A DNA stretch of 64,000 nucleotides from Streptomyces carpinensis (lineage in GTDB: Bacteria > Actinomycetota > Actinomycetes > Streptomycetales > Streptomycetaceae): assembly GCF_002154505.1 (NCBI RefSeq), contig NZ_MUBM01000086.1, forward strand, positions 28,323-92,322. The letters are read 5' to 3'. Below are positions 51,855 through 61,315 of this stretch, piece by piece. Numbering within the stretch: the first letter of the stretch is position 1; the number at the start of each line of letters is the position of its first letter. The translations under genes and the position numbers were made by a program. The notes below the pieces were generated by a model. The model ran no database searches, was not told the DNA's origin, and saw nothing but the letters and a program-made list of their open reading frames with translations.

Positions 51855-52204
51855 CCGGCGTCGAGGGCGGACCTACGGGTGAGGCGGTTTCGCATGTCCG
51901 GGTCCGCGATCTGGACACGTTGCGTCGGCACTTCCCCGGTCTGGGCCCGGAGGAGATCGCCGATCACTTGGTCACCGGGGCGGTGAGGGGCACCGAGGTC
52001 GTCGGAGCAGGCGTAGGTTCCGCCGCGGCGTTGCCCACTCCTCCGGCCATGCCCGTCGAGCTGGCCGCAGGCATCCTCGGGACGGCGTCCGTCGAGTGGA
52101 AACTCATCGCCGAACTTCACGAGGTGTACGGTCTGCCTGCGCCTGGAACCGCTCGACAGCGTGCCGCACTGTATCTCGCGGATGGACGGAAGGGCGCGGC
52201 CTGA
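51855..52204 (+). pseudogene. EcsC-like / membrane-protein fragment
   Basis: In the next frame, 51885-52204 reads VRVRDLDTLRRHFPGLGPEE, then LPTPPAMPVELAAGILGTAS and ELHEVYGLPAPGTARQRAA, a pattern similar to the central part of EcsC-like proteins with a hydrophobic stretch preceding an ELxxVYGL motif. Both ends are truncated. Family call tentative. Confidence 0.4.
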
Positions 52205-52310
52205 ACATTACGACACCACAAGGCTCGCCCAGGCCATCCGTGCCGACCTGCACGCGCGCCAGGTTCCCTGGACCGCGCTGCCCACGCAGGAGCCGGGTGC
52301 CGACTCCTGA
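52182..52310 (+). CDS. Possible 42-residue protein
   Basis: An ATG-initiated frame of 42 residues overlapping the preceding fragment: MDGRARPEHYDTTRLAQAIR and LHARQVPWTALPTQEPG to TGA 52308-52310. It is charged and predicted helical but has no known family or ribosome binding site; it may itself be a piece of a lost gene. Confidence 0.2.
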   Translation: MDGRARPEHYDTTRLAQAIRADLHARQVPWTALPTQEPGADS

Positions 52311-52711
52311 GCCACCGCCGTTCGGTTCATGGACTCTTTTCCGCCCTGCCGCGCCGACGATCCCACCCGGGGCGTCGGCCATTGCGACTGCCACAGGGGG
52401 CGGCTGCAGGCCCTACACGCGGGTCGCGCAGCCACAACGAGCGTCATGGCCCGGTGCAGCGCCGTCACCGAAGCCGTGGGCGAAGCAGCGCCGATGCGAA
52501 TGCATGACATCCCTGAGGTGGCACTGTGTCAGCTGGGGCAAGGAACCTGCTTGGAAAAAACGACTGGCCCCAACTGTGGACTTTGGGTGAAGATCAGTAG
52601 CAGCCCCCTGCTGCGGCCACCCGGCAACACACCCCAAGACAGCAAGCCATTCGGCAGAAACGATTCTACGGGCGCCAACACGCTTGCCCACACAACAACG
52701 AGGAGCCTGAC
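52311..52711. other. Gap upstream of lipoprotein gene
   Basis: About 400 bases without a supported gene; the last part presumably holds the promoter of the lipoprotein gene that follows. A poly-A run (TTGGAAAAAACGACTGG) is seen near 52552. Confidence 0.35.
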
Positions 52712-53800
52712 ATGCACGCACGCCACGCGGCCGCAGCCCTGACCGTCGTGGTCGCAACAGCGGTTGGGGCCACAACCGCCTGCAGCGCCTTCCAGAACCT
52801 GTCGACGGCTGAGAAGGTGAACAACGCCTTCAACAAGCTGAACGACGGCCACGAGGCCACCATCGACTTCCAGCTGAAGGCAACCACCGACCAGCTCCTC
52901 GCTCTCGACGCCGCGGCCTCCAGCAGCGACTCCAAGATGACCAGAGACCAGGCCAAGCAGATCTCCGGCCTCGGCATCACCGTGTCGATGCGCTCCAAGA
53001 AGCCGCTGAAGGACGCCCTCAAGGCCAGCAACACATCAACGGGCAAGCTCGACCCCAGCCTGGACATGGACCTCGCCATCCACAACGGCGCCCACACCAG
53101 CCTGGCCGAGTACCGCTCCATCGCGGGCAAGGCCTACATGAAGCTCAACATCGCGGAACTCGCCAAGCTCGGCGGCGACAACAAGAACGCCGCGGAGCTC
53201 CAGCAGCTGCAGGCCATGACGGACTCCATCCCGCGGGCACTCGAGCCGATCAGGCGCCTCCTGCAGGGCAACTGGGTCTCCATCGACCCGGCCAAGTTCG
53301 CCAAGCTCTCCAAGCAGGCAAGCGGCGACACCAAGCCCAGCCCGATGCCGTCCCTGAACCCCGACCAGCAGCAGAAGATCAGCGACACCCTGTCCAAGAT
53401 CATCGCTAAGGACGCGACCTTCTCCGACAAGGGCACCAGCGACGGCATCGACACCATCGAGATCAAGGCGAACGCCCGCAAGCTCATAACGGACATCCAG
53501 CAGCAGGTCTTCCCCCACCTCAAGGACGTCCCCGGAGTGGGCGGCAAGTTGCCCACCTCAGCACCCACCAGCGTCCCGACCGCCCCGGCGACGGTCACCG
53601 TCAAGCTGAACAAGGACGGCGGCACCCTGAACACCATCGCGCTCGACCTGGGTCAGTTCGACACCAGCAGCAAGGGCAACCACTTCCCCCTCGCCATGAC
53701 GTTCAAGGACACCGCTACCAACATGACCGCGCCCGCCGGCGCAATCGAGTTCGACCCGAACTCCATCGAGGACCTGATGGCCACCTCCCTCGGAGGCTGA
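52712..53800 (+). CDS. Putative lipoprotein of unknown function
   Basis: A 362-residue exported protein. The N-terminus has the hydrophobic core TVVVATAVGATTACSAFQ, with C24 as a lipobox-type Cys (T-T-A-C), so a lipoprotein anchored to the membrane is likely. The mature part is rich in Lys, Ala, Asp and Thr, mostly helical then beta (MDLAIHNGAHTSLAEYRSIA, ANARKLITDIQQQVFPHLKD, LGQFDTSSKGNHFPLAMTFK), similar in style to LolA/LppX-fold lipoproteins of actinobacteria. It is followed by a hairpin terminator, so it is monocistronic. A poly-Pro/Thr linker (PTSAPTSVPTAPAT) lies at about residue 285. Confidence 0.8.
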   Translation: MHARHAAAALTVVVATAVGATTACSAFQNLSTAEKVNNAFNKLNDGHEATIDFQLKATTDQLLALDAAASSSDSKMTRDQAKQISGLGITVSMRSKKPLKDALKASNTSTGKLDPSLDMDLAIHNGAHTSLAEYRSIAGKAYMKLNIAELAKLGGDNKNAAELQQLQAMTDSIPRALEPIRRLLQGNWVSIDPAKFAKLSKQASGDTKPSPMPSLNPDQQQKISDTLSKIIAKDATFSDKGTSDGIDTIEIKANARKLITDIQQQVFPHLKDVPGVGGKLPTSAPTSVPTAPATVTVKLNKDGGTLNTIALDLGQFDTSSKGNHFPLAMTFKDTATNMTAPAGAIEFDPNSIEDLMATSLGG

Positions 53801-53818
53801 CCCCAACAGGCCAAACAC

Positions 53819-53851
53819 GAAGGCCCGAGCCGCAGCCGCGGCCCGGGCCTT
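53819..53851 (+). terminator. Hairpin terminator after the lipoprotein gene
   Basis: GAAGGCCCGAGCCGC (53819-53833) pairs with GCGGCCCGGGCCTTC ending at 53851, one mismatch in the stem, followed by TCC. It lies 18 bases after the stop of the upstream gene. Confidence 0.75.
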
Positions 53852-53989
53852 CTCCTTCGGGGCGGCCTTCACGCGGAAGACCGCGTTCTCGCAGCCCTGG
53901 CACGTCCGGCCCTGTGAGTGCCGACAATCCTGTCACCTATGCTGAGCTGGGGCTTCAGGGTCACGATGTGATCACATCGACGGTACTCT

Positions 53990-54420
53990 TGAGCCTGCTC
54001 ACGCACGCCTGGGAAGCCTGACGAACCGTCTGGTCTACCGCTTCGGCTGCCTTCTGCTCGGCCGGCTGCGCCTGATGGCCCGCTCCTCCGCGGCCAAGGA
54101 TGTCGAGCTGCTGATGCTCCGGCGCCAGCTGGCCGTCCTGCACCGCAACCCCAAGCCGGCCTTCACTCGCGGGGACCGCGCGGTACTCGTGGCCCTGCTC
54201 CCCCTGCTGACCAGCGGCACCGTTCAGCGCTGAAACTGCTGGTCAACCGCGGACCGTGCTGCGCTGGCACGCGAGACTGGTCGCAAAGAAGTGGACCTAC
54301 CCGCGCCAGCGCCCAAGTCGTCCGGCCAAGCCCGAGGCACTGCGCGCCCAGTGGTGCGCCTGAAGCGCGAGAACGGCGGATTGGGTATCGCCGCAGTCGA
54401 CGGTGCGTGATGCGGCAAAA
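53990..54420 (+). mobile_element. IS3-like integrase (N-terminal helical part) remnant
   Basis: The plus-strand frame reads LVYRFGCLLLGRLRLMARSS, then AKDVELLMLRRQLAVLHRNP, which is the N-terminus of a common actinobacterial integrase/transposase (KDAELLVLRHENAVLRRQ). Downstream pieces in other frames (TVLRWHARLVAKKWTYPRQR near 54255, VVRLKRENGGLGIAAVDG near 54350) match the next part of the same protein. It is interrupted by stops and lacks the catalytic core. Confidence 0.6.
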
Positions 54421-54654
54421 AGTACCGGGCCGCACGCTTCTGACCAACCGCAGGGCCGTGGCCGTCGATCACACCCTGCACTGGTCAACCTGGCGACGAC
54501 GGCGCCAACACCAGGCCCGCATCAGCCACTACAAACGACGCGGACACAGCCCCTGACCTGGCCATCAGTCACGGCAAGCACCGTTGCAGTACTAGCCGAC
54601 CAGGCCGCTGTGGCGGGCCCTGAACAGCGCGGCGATGGTCACAGCGTCGCGAGT

Positions 54655-54849
54655 CCCGCGCGGCGGCTTGGAGCCGGGGGAAGATGCGCAGCGGCTCTAC
54701 GGAAACTCGAGGAGGAGGCCGGCCTGACCGCACAGTCAACGCGCACCATCGGCGTCCTTCACGCCGATACCGGACTCATCGATACGCCTATGCATGTCTG
54801 CCTCGCCGTAGTGCAGCCAGCCGGCAGCACACGGGCCGCCCCGAAGTAA
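54655..54849 (+). pseudogene. NUDIX hydrolase fragment
   Basis: The NUDIX box is split over a frame change: GGLEPGE in one frame near 54665, then AALRKLEEEAGLTAQ in the next, so the GX5EX7REUXEEXGU pattern is recognisable. It continues as TIGVLHADTGLIDTPMHVCL to a stop at 54849. The N-terminal half of the protein is missing. Confidence 0.65.
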
Positions 54850-55078
54850 CCGAGTGTGCAGCCGCCACAGCCAGGGACCGCCGTCCGACCGGCACGAGAC
54901 ATGAGAGGGGGCAGGCGACCGTTCCGTACCCTGCCCGGGCCACCGGCCCACGGGTGCTCCCTCGGGATGTGTGGTTTCAGCAGGTCAGGGAACTGATCTT
55001 GACACTGGCAGGTGCTGCGGAGTCGAGTGTCCTGAGTGGTGGACGGCGAAAGGTCGTTGCGGAGAGCTGAGGGGGGTC

Positions 55079-55357
55079 ATGGGCAGCGTCGAATGGGTTG
55101 AGAGCGCGGCGTGCCGTAACGGGGACCCGGAGGAGTTGTTTACGCAAGGCGTCCAGCAGAACCAGGCGAAGGCGGTATGCACCGGGTGCTTGGTGCGCAC
55201 CGAGTGCCTGGCCGAAGCGCTCGACAACCGGATCGAGTTCGGCGTGTGGGGCGGCATGACGGAGAGAGAGCGACGTGCGCTGCTGCGCCGCAGGCCGCAT
55301 GTCGTCTCCTGGCGGGCGGTGCTGGAGGAAGCCCGCCGCGCACGACGATCTTCATGA
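55079..55357 (+). CDS. WhiB-family iron-sulfur transcriptional regulator
   Basis: A 92-residue Wbl protein. The four Cys ligands of the [4Fe-4S] cluster are visible in the pattern C12 then CTGCLVRTEC (C-x2-C-x5-C), with the conserved GVWGGMTERERRALLRR motif and a basic tail (RRRPHVVSW, RRARRSS) for DNA or sigma contact. ATG 55079 is preceded by AGGGGGG about 3 bases upstream. Such proteins sense redox or NO and act with the housekeeping sigma factor. The gene is isolated in a debris zone between a NUDIX and a phosphatase remnant, so it may have been carried in. Confidence 0.9.
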   Translation: MGSVEWVESAACRNGDPEELFTQGVQQNQAKAVCTGCLVRTECLAEALDNRIEFGVWGGMTERERRALLRRRPHVVSWRAVLEEARRARRSS

Positions 55358-55569
55358 GACGAACCGCACTCCTGGGCACTGACAACGAGTCCGATCCGGA
55401 TCGCAGTTGGCAGTGCGCGGCACCACTGAGTCCGTGCAATCACCGCCTGGTCGGCCGTGGGGCAGGACCCGCAGTGAGACGGCGCCGCTGCGCGACGCCG
55501 TGGTTGAGGAGGCGATTCCTCCAGGGCCTGCAGGCACGGGGTTCCTCGCCAGAAACCGGCTGAAAGGGC

Positions 55570-56018
55570 AACGAGGGTCCCGGCGACGCCATCCTGCTGC
55601 TCGCCCGCATCCGGGCACTCCCCGCCGATCACGTCGCCACCTGGCCTTTGGACCAGGACCCCGCGGCTGCGGCCACGGCGCGCACCCACGTTCGTGCTCA
55701 GCTCACCGACTGGGGGTGGACGAGGAGACGGTGTACGCGACCGAGCTCATCGTGAGCGAGTTGGTCGCCAACGGCGTCCGCTACGGCAGGGCGCCCCTTC
55801 GCCTGCGTCTGATCAAAGACCGCGCCCTGACCTGCGAGGTTCATGACGCCAGCCCCGTCACGCCCCGCCTGCGCCATGCGCGGACCATCGACGAGGGCGG
55901 ACGAGGTCTGTTCATCGTCGCCCAGCTCGCCGAGAACTGGGGCACGCGGTACACACCCGAGGGCAAGACGGTCTGGGCGGAACAGGCACTCCCGTCGGTC
56001 ACGCCGCAGCCCTGGTGA
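55570..56018 (+). pseudogene. SpoIIE-phosphatase/HATPase C-terminal remnant, frameshifted
   Basis: From 55570 the frame encodes NEGPGDAILLLARIRALPAD and DHVATWPLDQDPAAAATART, continuing after a one-base deletion in the G5 run at 55712-55716 as DEETVYATELIVSELVANGV (HATPase N-box), EVHDASPVTPRLRHARTIDE and GGRGLFIVAQLAENWGTRYT (G2 box). This is the C-terminal end of Streptomyces SpoIIE-type phosphatases with an attached anti-sigma-like ATPase. The PP2C domain and the N-terminus are missing. Confidence 0.65.
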
Positions 56019-56137
56019 GAGGGTCACGCAGTCGGCCACGGCGCCAAGTGTCATCGAGCTCCTTCCGGTGCGACGAGACACCGACGGCAGGAACCGGATC
56101 AGCGGTGGCCTCTCGCGCGGTCTCCTCCTCGACGGCA

Positions 56138-57052
56138 TCAAGGCGTCGTCGGGCGCTTGCGGTAGTCACCGGGAGGCATCCCGAGGACCCTTTTGAAGGC
56201 GACGCTGAGGGCACTCTCGGATCCGTAACCCACGGAGCGGGCGATGGAGGCGAGTGTTCCACCGCCTTCCCGCAGCTGCTGGGCCGCGAGCTCGATGCGC
56301 CACCGCGTGAGGTATTCCAGTGGCCCCTGGCCAACCGTGTCCTTGAAGCGAGCGGCCAGGGTGGACCGGGACACCCCGGCGGCGCGCGCCAGTTCGGCCA
56401 CGGTCCACGAGTGCGCCGGATCGCGGTGCAGGGAGGCCAGCGCGGGGGCGACCACGGGATCTCCGAGGCCGGCCAACCACCCCGACACCGCATGCGGCTC
56501 ACGCGCGAGATGCAGACGCAGCACATGGACGAGCATGACGACGGCGAGATGCTCCGCCACCAGAGTGGAACCCATCTGCCGGCGCATCAGTTCCTGGTCG
56601 ATCGCGGTGAGCGCCCACTGCACCGTCTCCGCATGCCGGGTGCCGGCCGGAACATGGATGACGGGGGGAAGCCTGTCCAGCAGCAGTTCGTGGGCACGGG
56701 TCCCGAAGGAGAAGCGACCCCCGACGAGGAAGACCTCGTCGCCCTGGGCCACCCTTGCGATGCCGTCCTCGGCCCGGGCGAACAGGGGGCCGGCGGCAAC
56801 AGGGACGGCCTCCGGATCGCTGCGGAGCGTGAAGGGTCGCTGACGTGCGAGAAGGTAACAGTCACCTTCCGCCAGCCCGATCGGCTCGTCGACCCCGTCG
56901 ACTTCCAGCAGGCAGGAGCCGCGTCGTACGGCATTGAACTTCACGCCCTGGGGGGCGTCGAACCGAACGGCCCATCGTCCTCCCGCCGCCAGGCTCACGG
57001 ACAGATGACTGCGTGTCTCCAGCAGGGTCAGCACATCTTCAAGAGGATCCAC
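56138..57052 (-). CDS. AraC family transcriptional regulator
   Basis: A 304-residue regulator with an N-terminal cupin-like (AraC_binding_2) domain: RRGSCLLEVDGVDEPIGLAE and DCYLLARQRPFTLR. The C-terminal double HTH is WTVAELARAAGVSRSTLAAR, then TLASIARSVGYGSESALSVA and FKRVLGMPPGDYRKR. The GTG at 57052 has AAGGGAG 6 bases upstream. It is divergent from an SDR gene, which is inferred to be its target. A pair of TAGGACG direct repeats (57088-57094 and 57103-57109) lies in the gap, a plausible AraC binding site. Confidence 0.9.
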   Translation of the reverse strand: MDPLEDVLTLLETRSHLSVSLAAGGRWAVRFDAPQGVKFNAVRRGSCLLEVDGVDEPIGLAEGDCYLLARQRPFTLRSDPEAVPVAAGPLFARAEDGIARVAQGDEVFLVGGRFSFGTRAHELLLDRLPPVIHVPAGTRHAETVQWALTAIDQELMRRQMGSTLVAEHLAVVMLVHVLRLHLAREPHAVSGWLAGLGDPVVAPALASLHRDPAHSWTVAELARAAGVSRSTLAARFKDTVGQGPLEYLTRWRIELAAQQLREGGGTLASIARSVGYGSESALSVAFKRVLGMPPGDYRKRPTTP

Positions 57053-57137
57053 GCCCACTCCCTTGGTTGGACTACTGCTAAAGAATCTAGGACGATCGCT
57101 TATAGGACGTCCAAGCCGGTCGTCGTAGCGTGGCCGC

Positions 57138-58136
57138 ATGACGACGAACGCCCCGGCCGACAGGCCCTCGCAGAACGACTTCGCCCTCCTGACCACGCCC
57201 TTCTCCGCCCACGCACGTGCACAGGAGGTGATCGACGGTGTCGATCTCACCGGCCGACGTGCCGTGGTCACCGGCGGCGGCTCGGGCATCGGCGCCGAGA
57301 CCGTCCGGGCCCTGGCCGTCGCCGGTGCGGAGGTCGTGATCGCCACGCGCCGCCCGGAGTCCGCAGAACCGCTCGTCCGGGAGCTCACCGCCGTCCGCCG
57401 CGCGGGCCGGGTACGCGCGGCGGCACTCGATCTGTCCGATCCGACCTCGGTCGACGCCTTCGTACGGGCATGGAGCGGGCCTCTCGACATCCTGGTGGCC
57501 AATGCCGGGATCATGGCCCTTCCCGCGCGTGTGCTCACCCCGGGCGGCTGGGAGATGCAGCTTGCCACCAATTACCTCGGCCACTTCGCACTGGCCACCG
57601 GTCTGCACGCGGCTCTGCGGGACGCCGGCTCCGCCCGCATCGTGGTCGTCAGCTCCGGTGCCCACCGGGGCGTGCCCTTCGACTTCGAGGATCCTCACTT
57701 CGAGCGGCGGCCGTACGACCCCTGGGCCGCCTACGGGCAGTCCAAGTCCGCCGACATCCTGTTCACGGTGGGCGCCCGCCGCTGGGCGGCCGACGGAATC
57801 ACGGCCAACGCGCTCAACCCCGGCTACATCCTCACCCGCCTGCAGCGGCACCTCGACGACGACACCATGCGCGCGTTCGGTGTGATGGACGGCGAGGGGA
57901 ATGTCAGGCCGCTGCCGTATTACAAGAGTCCCGACCAGGGGGCCGCCACCTCCGTCCTGCTGGCCGCCTCGCCTCTCCTGGAGGGCGTCACCGGCCGCTA
58001 TTTCGAGGACAACCAGGAGGCGCGCGTCGTCCAGGGCGACGAGGATCAGCCTGGGGGCGTGGCCGCCCACGCGCTCGACCCGAAGGCAGCCGACCGGCTC
58101 TGGGAGTACGGCACCGCCGTCCTCCGCTCTGCTTGA
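57138..58136 (+). CDS. Short-chain dehydrogenase/reductase
   Basis: A 332-residue NAD(P)-dependent SDR. The cofactor motif is AVVTGGGSGIGAETVRALA (TGxxxGIG, residues 45-52), NAG is in ILVANAGIMALP, and the catalytic YxxxK is Y199-K203 in AAYGQSKSADILF with Ser in IVVVSSGAHRGVP. The extended C-terminus (TRLQRHLDDDTMRAFGVMDG, YKSPDQGAATSVLLAAS) places it with the retinol-dehydrogenase-like SDRs. The divergent AraC regulator is a plausible controller. ATG 57138. Substrate unknown. Confidence 0.9.
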   Translation: MTTNAPADRPSQNDFALLTTPFSAHARAQEVIDGVDLTGRRAVVTGGGSGIGAETVRALAVAGAEVVIATRRPESAEPLVRELTAVRRAGRVRAAALDLSDPTSVDAFVRAWSGPLDILVANAGIMALPARVLTPGGWEMQLATNYLGHFALATGLHAALRDAGSARIVVVSSGAHRGVPFDFEDPHFERRPYDPWAAYGQSKSADILFTVGARRWAADGITANALNPGYILTRLQRHLDDDTMRAFGVMDGEGNVRPLPYYKSPDQGAATSVLLAASPLLEGVTGRYFEDNQEARVVQGDEDQPGGVAAHALDPKAADRLWEYGTAVLRSA

Positions 58137-58284
58137 TCGGCCGTCGACTGAGAGTGCCGCGCCGCCATCCCCACCGGCCGCAGCGGAGGCCGTCGCGCTC
58201 GTCTCCGAGCCGTATGCGGAGGGGTGGACCACTTCGAGGCGGGGGGCGGCGCAGCCCGATCGCGGCGTCGGCCGTGGCGGCGCG

Positions 58285-59553
58285 TCAGGCGCGGCTGGGT
58301 GCCGGTTCCGGCTCGGAGAGAGTCGCTGCCGCGCGGCGGGGGAGCAGCAGCGGGGTCGCCAGCAGGAGCACGCCGGCCAGGCCGATGGCCGTCCGCGGGC
58401 CGAGCAGACCGCCCAGCACGCCCCAGACGGCCGTCAGGAGTGCGGTCGAGGCCTTGGTCGTCACCGTCCAGGCGGACAGCGTGCGGGTGATCCGGTCAGG
58501 CGCGGTGCGCTCGAGACGGTAGGTGGCGTAGACGGGGTTGAAGACGCCGCAGCAGAAGATGAGCCCGAGTTCGACGCCCATCACCAGCAGCAGCCCTCCG
58601 GTGCCCGGCCGCAGGAAGGCCAGGCCGACGGGCCAGAGGGCGCGCAGCGAACCGACCACGACCAGGACCCGGTGCTGACCGAACCGGGTGACGAGCGGTC
58701 GGGCCAGCCGCGAACCGAGCAGTCCGCCGATCGAGGGCGCGGCGAAGGCGAGGCCGTACTCCCACGGTGCGTACCCGAGTCGGCCGAGCATCAGGACGGC
58801 CAGCAGTGGCTCGGCGGCCATCACCAGGCCGTTGAACAAGGCGGTGTTGAAGAACAGCGGACGCAGCGTCGCGTCGGCGAGGATGTACCGCCAGCCGTCG
58901 AGCAGGTCCCCGGCCCGCATGCGCGCGGCCTCCCGGCGCTCGGGCCGGGGCTCGTGCCCGCCGATCGCGCGGATGCCCAGGGCCGAGAGCAGGTAGCTGA
59001 CCGCGTCGGCCACCACCGTCGCCACCGGACCGAGAAGTCCGATCGCTGCGCCGCCCAGCGGCGGTCCGATGATCGTGGTCGTCCAGGCCGTGGACTCGAA
59101 CCGCGCGTTGGCGACGAGCAGGTCCTCGGCCGGCAGCAGCGTCTTCAGATACGCGCCGGAGGCGGCGCGGAAGGTGATGTCGGCCGCCGCCACGACGACC
59201 GAGACCAGCAGGAGCTGAAGGAAGGTGAGCACGCCGAGCGCGAACGCGGTGGGAATCGTCAGCAGCGCCGCGAACCGCGCCAGGTCCATCGCGATCAGCA
59301 CCGGCCGCTTGCGCCGGAACTCCACCCACGGGCCGAGCGGCACCGCCACGGCCGCCCCCACCGCAGCGCCCACGGAGGAGAGCGCGGCGACCTCGGCCGG
59401 TCCGGCGTGCAGCACCTGGATAGCGATCAGCGGGAACGCGCCGAAAGCGAGCCACGTGCCGAGCGCGCTGGTCCCGTAGGCTCCCCAGAGCCACCCGAAC
59501 CGCCGCCCGAGCCGATGTCCGAGCAGATGTCCCAGCCGGTGCCCGCTCCTCAT
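58285..59553 (-). CDS. MFS transporter
   Basis: A 422-residue transporter with about 12 predicted transmembrane helices of the MFS_1/MFS_3 (macrolide-efflux-like) type: LAFGAFPLIAIQVLHAGPAE, VPLGPWVEFRRKRPVLIAMD (motif A) and GLLGPVATVVADAVSYLLSA. The last helix group is VLLLATPLLLPRRAAATL. ATG 59553. It lies divergently from a LysR regulator, 133 bases away, and would be regulated by it. Substrate unknown. Confidence 0.9.
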   Translation of the reverse strand: MRSGHRLGHLLGHRLGRRFGWLWGAYGTSALGTWLAFGAFPLIAIQVLHAGPAEVAALSSVGAAVGAAVAVPLGPWVEFRRKRPVLIAMDLARFAALLTIPTAFALGVLTFLQLLLVSVVVAAADITFRAASGAYLKTLLPAEDLLVANARFESTAWTTTIIGPPLGGAAIGLLGPVATVVADAVSYLLSALGIRAIGGHEPRPERREAARMRAGDLLDGWRYILADATLRPLFFNTALFNGLVMAAEPLLAVLMLGRLGYAPWEYGLAFAAPSIGGLLGSRLARPLVTRFGQHRVLVVVGSLRALWPVGLAFLRPGTGGLLLVMGVELGLIFCCGVFNPVYATYRLERTAPDRITRTLSAWTVTTKASTALLTAVWGVLGGLLGPRTAIGLAGVLLLATPLLLPRRAAATLSEPEPAPSRA

Positions 59554-59653
59554 GCCTGACGCCCCTCGCCACTCACCCGCACAACCGATCCGTGATCGGA
59601 AGCATCAAAGCGAGCACCATGTCCAGGGGGCAAACAACTACACAGCCGCCGGC

Positions 59654-59670
59654 CACAACCAACCGTTGTG
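59654..59670. promoter_or_regulatory. LysR operator candidate
   Basis: A 17-bp inverted repeat CACAAC-CAACC-GTTGTG at 59654-59670, ending 16 bases before the LysR start codon. A TATAGG -10-like block follows at 59673-59678. LysR proteins bind interrupted palindromes of about this size between divergent genes. Confidence 0.6.
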
Positions 59671-59686
59671 TCTATAGGGTATCGGC

Positions 59687-60622
59687 ATGGATCTCGACGC
59701 CGTCCGGACCTTCGTCGCCGCCGCCGACGCGGGGCAGTTCGCGGAGGCCGCAGCCGAGCTGGCGGTCACCCAGCAGGCCGTCTCCAAGCGCATCGCCGCG
59801 CTGGAGCGAAACCTCGGCGTGCGGCTGTTCACCCGCACCGCCCGCGGCGCGGAGCTCACCATCGACGGGCAGGCGTTCCTGCCCCACGCGCGTGAACTGC
59901 TGCGTGTGGCCGAGCGCGCGGTCGCGTCCGTGGGCACCGGCCGCCGTCCGCTGCGCGTCGACGTGATCGCCTCGCGCGTCGCGCCGTCGGGCCTGATGCG
60001 CGGCTTCCACCGCGCACACCCCGAGGTCGACCTCGACGTGGTGATGCTGTTCGACATCGAATCGGCCGTCGCCGCCATCCGGTCCGGCGCGATCGACGCA
60101 TCCTTCCGCGCCGTGGCCATGCCCGGCCAGCCCCTTCCCGAGGACATCGAGTCCGTCCGGGTGCTCGACGAACCACTCCAGCTCCTCACCGGCCCCGCCC
60201 ACGCGCTGGCGGGCGCCCGATCGGTGACCGTCGCCCAGCTCGCCGGGCACCGGATCTGGATGCCCGGCATCGTCCCCGGCACCGAGTGGGCCGCCTACTA
60301 CGACGACCTCGTCGCCGAGTACGGCCTCACCATCGAGGCGACCGGCCCCAACTTCGGCTCCGACGCGCTCCTCGACACCGTCGCCGACACCCCGGCCCTG
60401 GCCACCTTCATGGGCGAGCACACTCGCCTCGTCTGGCCCGCCGGCCACGGCCTGCGCCGCATCCCGGTGACCGACCCGACACCCGTCTACCCGCACTCCA
60501 TCCTCTGGCACCGCGACAACTCCCACCCGGGACTGACCACCCTCCGTTCCCACCTGGCCGCCACGACGGCCGGCCACGACGCCGCCGGGACCTGGACCCC
60601 GGGCTGGGTGCTTCCGCGCTGA
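59687..60622 (+). CDS. LysR family transcriptional regulator
   Basis: A 311-residue regulator. The N-terminal HTH (residues 1-60) reads MDLDAVRTFVAAADAGQFAE, AVTQQAVSKRIAALERNLGV and RLFTRTARGAELTIDGQAFL; the effector domain starts near residue 85 (RVDVIASRVAPSGLMRGFHR). It lies divergently from an MFS transporter gene, the standard arrangement for a LysR-controlled efflux system. ATG 59687 gives a standard length. The ligand is unknown. Confidence 0.92.
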   Translation: MDLDAVRTFVAAADAGQFAEAAAELAVTQQAVSKRIAALERNLGVRLFTRTARGAELTIDGQAFLPHARELLRVAERAVASVGTGRRPLRVDVIASRVAPSGLMRGFHRAHPEVDLDVVMLFDIESAVAAIRSGAIDASFRAVAMPGQPLPEDIESVRVLDEPLQLLTGPAHALAGARSVTVAQLAGHRIWMPGIVPGTEWAAYYDDLVAEYGLTIEATGPNFGSDALLDTVADTPALATFMGEHTRLVWPAGHGLRRIPVTDPTPVYPHSILWHRDNSHPGLTTLRSHLAATTAGHDAAGTWTPGWVLPR

Positions 60623-60754
60623 AGCCGCCACGTCCTCGATCACCGTGGCCCGATCGAACGACGGTGACTCGGGGGCGTGGCCATGGTCGGGGAGCAGCCT
60701 GCCGAGTGGGATCGCCCTGCCGGCCGCTCATGGTGTCGTCCACGTGGTGCGGCG

Positions 60755-61315
60755 CTATCGGGCCGCGATCGCATCGAGCCAGTCGTCGACGGTGACGACG
60801 TCCGCCCACTGCGGGAACAGCTTCTCGGTGAGCACCCGGTGCACCTCTGGGTCGAGGTCCAGGCAGGCGTCGGGGAGGACGGTGAGGCCGAAGTCGAGGT
60901 CGTTGGCATGGCACAGGGTGTGCAGCACCACAGCGCTGGTGGCGATGCCGGTGAGCACGAGGCTGTCGATGCCGCGTGCCCTCAGCACCACGTCGAGATC
61001 GCTGCCCGAGAACGCGCTCGCCCGTCTCTTGGTGACCACCACGTCGTCCGGCCGGGGCGCGATCTCGGGGTGGATCTCAGTGCCTGTGTCGCCCTCGACG
61101 TGGAGGCCGGCCCGCGCGATGGCGGTGAGAGCCCTGTTGCGCGTCCCGACTTCCGGGAAGCCGGGACGTAACGCGATGACCACGTAGATCACGGGGATGT
61201 CGGCCGCTCGGGCGCCGTCGATCGCCCTGCGCAGGCGTGGCAGGTATCCGGAGCCGTCGTCGGCGATCTCCACGATGGCCCGTTGGACGTCCATCACGAG
61301 GAGGGCTTTGCTCAT
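60755..61315 (-). CDS. Isochorismatase-fold protein lacking the nucleophilic Cys
   Basis: A 186-residue isochorismatase superfamily member. The Asp is in ALLVMDVQRAIVE, the Lys in VVVTKRRASAFSGSDLD, and the position of the nucleophile reads LTGIATSAVVLHTLCHAND, so the Cys of TxxCVxxT is replaced by Val. A non-aligned Cys (LCHAND) lies four residues after. It overlaps the alpha/beta hydrolase gene by 4 bases (ATGA), so the two are co-translated and probably controlled by the divergent MarR. Similar to the protein at 22497-23054. Confidence 0.82.
   Translation of the reverse strand: MSKALLVMDVQRAIVEIADDGSGYLPRLRRAIDGARAADIPVIYVVIALRPGFPEVGTRNRALTAIARAGLHVEGDTGTEIHPEIAPRPDDVVVTKRRASAFSGSDLDVVLRARGIDSLVLTGIATSAVVLHTLCHANDLDFGLTVLPDACLDLDPEVHRVLTEKLFPQWADVVTVDDWLDAIAAR

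Noticed and set aside
51722..52204. 160-codon frame considered as an intact gene
   Set aside because: The first third is the shifted frame of a PAS fragment; only the C-terminal part resembles a protein, so it was listed as a fragment.
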